DNA from: a virus
Strand: one strand, 5' to 3'
Virus record (IMG/VR): IMGVR_UViG_3300028920_000254
Coordinates: 1-24,866 of that record
Length of the DNA: 24,866 nt
Below the pieces are notes generated by a model. The model was given only the letters and a program-made list of their open reading frames with translations. It was not told the origin of the DNA and did no database searches. Numbering within the stretch: position 1 is the stretch's first letter; each line of letters starts with the position of its first letter. The translations under genes and the position numbers were made by a program. Of the stretch, positions 23,351 to 24,866 are shown piece by piece.

Positions 23351-24866
23351 CGTCTGGCTCCCTCAAATTCAGTGTTTGTTCATATATATTGGGCAGATTA
23401 TCTACCAGTTGGTTAAGACTGGCAGCCGCTTGATCAAATATTGGAAACAGCTCAGAATCTTCATCGTTTAATCTAATTATACACTGGTGATATATGTTTT
23501 GCAAGTGTTTTTCTTGGGCTTCTTTACGACATTTATTGATAAGATGTTGTGATACCGCCATGTTCCTGTCGGCGAATTCTTGTCGTAAATCCTTATCAAT
23601 CTGTTCGTTAATGGCATTTTCTATGCGCATAAAAGAGTGGCTTATGAAGCCCTTAGCCGTTGCTACATTGATGGGAATATTTCTGTCGTTGAGGCTTGCG
23701 AATGTATACTTGAGTTCACGGATTTCGTCTTCTATGCTATTGGCTGTGTACCGGGACTTAGTTGCTTTTGTACCAGATTGGTTGGTTGGCTGCGTCCTAT
23801 TCTTGGTACTATTCGATCCAGATTTGGAACTCTTCTTAGCAGAACTGCCTCCACCACTGCTGCCATTGCCTGTGGCGCTGGGCATCTTGATGCCTGGGAA
23901 TGTCGTCAGATACCCGAACTTCTTTGCCAGTTCAGCGTAGCGTTGCTGCAGATAGACATCAGTACGCTCGATGAAGCGCTCTGCGGCCTGTTTGTCACTC
24001 AAAGCCGGCCTTGCCAGTTCTTCTCTCAGCTCTGATTCAGTGATGGTATTGTTATTCCACTGGTTCAGGACATGGTTCTCGTGTGCCCGCTGCTCTTCAG
24101 AATCCACTGGCGGGAAGTACCACTGGGCCATATCATCCGGACCAAATGGACGCCCGCTATCAAGATGTAGCTGGAACAGAAGGGTACTTGTCAGCGCGTC
24201 TTCTACCATCTCCTGGATGTCGGACGCCCTGTCTATGAGTATTTTGTCGATTACGACGGCGGTACTCCGGTTGGCTGAACTACCGCGTCCGAGGGATATA
24301 CCACTGATACCAATTCCGCTGATGACCCGGTTCTCGAAATGCTCGAGGTAGGGCTTAAGGTCCAGCGCTGCGCCCTCTGCTCCTACGGCTTCTATGGAAT
24401 GTCGTTCGGATGTAACCCAGCAACCCTCCGTCGGCATATTCTCCACATCCGTAGCTACAGACTCGACTTCTGACCCGCCGCCATCGCCCTCATATATCTC
24501 TGCAGGCGCATCCGGAAGGCCAACCTTATAGTGGTAGAGAGGGAATGCATGCTTACTGGCAACGAGTTCTACGAACTCTTCCATGCGCCTGAGTGCCCTG
24601 ATATCATCCAGCACGGGCACCACAAACGGAGTCGCTATGAGCAGTCCTTTGTCATTCCACTTGAGGTGAATGACGTCATCAACACTGTATTTGGCGACAG
24701 TTCTCTGGTATCCATCGGCCGATACATTCTTCCAACCGCTAAGCTTCTTACGCCTGCTTGTTGTCCGAAACATGGGCTTCATGGTGGACGGATCGGCCCT
24801 GAACATACCAACTATCGGTTTGAATGTTCTGTTGCGGAAGGTGTATGGATTCCCAGATATAGGGAA
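23289..24866 (-). CDS. Portal protein, partial (5' end outside window)
   Basis: The frame is open to the right edge: upstream of the internal Met at 24806 it continues for 20 codons (FPISGNPYTFRNRTFKPIVG), so the true start is outside. The visible 525 residues include a typical portal core, with KYSVDDVIHLKWNDKGLLIA, then LDDIRALRRMEEFVELVASK (the long helix), and a later block with FENRVISGIGISGISLGRG. The product forms the dodecameric DNA channel at the capsid vertex and docks the terminase. Counting from the Met at 24806, residues about 310-352 are a Ser/Gly/Lys/Asn-rich linker that leads into a helical C-terminal extension of about 125 residues (IRELKYTFASLNDRNIPINV onward) not typical of the portal core. 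The last 62 bases overlap the start of the protease gene. Portal-protease-capsid order supports the call. Confidence 0.8.
   Translation of the reverse strand, partial: FPISGNPYTFRNRTFKPIVGMFRADPSTMKPMFRTTSRRKKLSGWKNVSADGYQRTVAKYSVDDVIHLKWNDKGLLIATPFVVPVLDDIRALRRMEEFVELVASKHAFPLYHYKVGLPDAPAEIYEGDGGGSEVESVATDVENMPTEGCWVTSERHSIEAVGAEGAALDLKPYLEHFENRVISGIGISGISLGRGSSANRSTAVVIDKILIDRASDIQEMVEDALTSTLLFQLHLDSGRPFGPDDMAQWYFPPVDSEEQRAHENHVLNQWNNNTITESELREELARPALSDKQAAERFIERTDVYLQQRYAELAKKFGYLTTFPGIKMPSATGNGSSGGGSSAKKSSKSGSNSTKNRTQPTNQSGTKATKSRYTANSIEDEIRELKYTFASLNDRNIPINVATAKGFISHSFMRIENAINEQIDKDLRQEFADRNMAVSQHLINKCRKEAQEKHLQNIYHQCIIRLNDEDSELFPIFDQAAASLNQLVDNLPNIYEQTLNLREPDDAGTDRTEGTSASGSPKDPS

Noticed and set aside
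1-24866. tRNA genes, CRISPR arrays, insertion sequences, attachment sites and direct-repeat arrays
   Set aside because: None were seen. The coding density leaves no gap above about 95 bases, and no cloverleaf, spaced repeats or transposase motifs were noticed on either strand.

Overview
The window is the structural (head, neck and tail) region of a contractile-tailed bacteriophage (myovirus morphology). It holds 16 main genes plus one nested gene. All are on the minus strand and tightly packed: many stops and starts touch or overlap, and the largest gap is about 95 bases. No tRNA, integrase, insertion sequence, CRISPR array or cellular housekeeping gene is visible. The sequence does not identify the host. 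Strong AGGAGG-type ribosome binding sites point to an ordinary bacterial host, and the size of the tail genes suggests a large phage genome.

Read in transcription order, from high to low coordinates, the head module comes first. It comprises a portal protein (5' end outside the window), a prohead protease carrying an in-frame nested scaffold gene, a probable decoration protein and the major capsid protein. A strong intrinsic terminator follows the capsid gene. The neck module follows: a small acidic protein, an unusual protein joining two Ig-like domains to a connector-like domain, a DUF5659-like protein and a probable neck or tail-terminator protein. The tail module holds the sheath, the tube (followed by a second terminator), two further proteins that look like diverged tube paralogues, and two related proteins resembling tail-assembly chaperones. 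Two giant proteins of 1393 and 1872 residues come next, then the start of a baseplate-type protein that runs off the left edge.

The most notable object is the 1872-residue protein at 690-6308. It sits where a tape-measure or tail-lumen protein is expected. By eye it carries, in the correct order, the signature blocks of a multisubunit-type (double-psi beta-barrel) RNA polymerase on one chain: a beta-like GxxGxKG lysine block, a beta'-like R-x2-PTL block, a DFDAD version of the DFDGD catalytic triad, an AGPRGS block like the beta' SGARGS element, and a bridge-helix-like segment. Predicted membrane segments lie at both ends. The inference is a virion RNA polymerase carried in the tail and delivered with the DNA, so that early transcription need not wait for host polymerase. 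The neighbouring 1393-residue protein, with a long glycine zipper, is then the better tape-measure candidate.

Other points of interest are the nested scaffold start, the Cys/His cluster inside the protease, the run of three tube-like proteins, and the placing of terminators only behind the capsid and tube genes.
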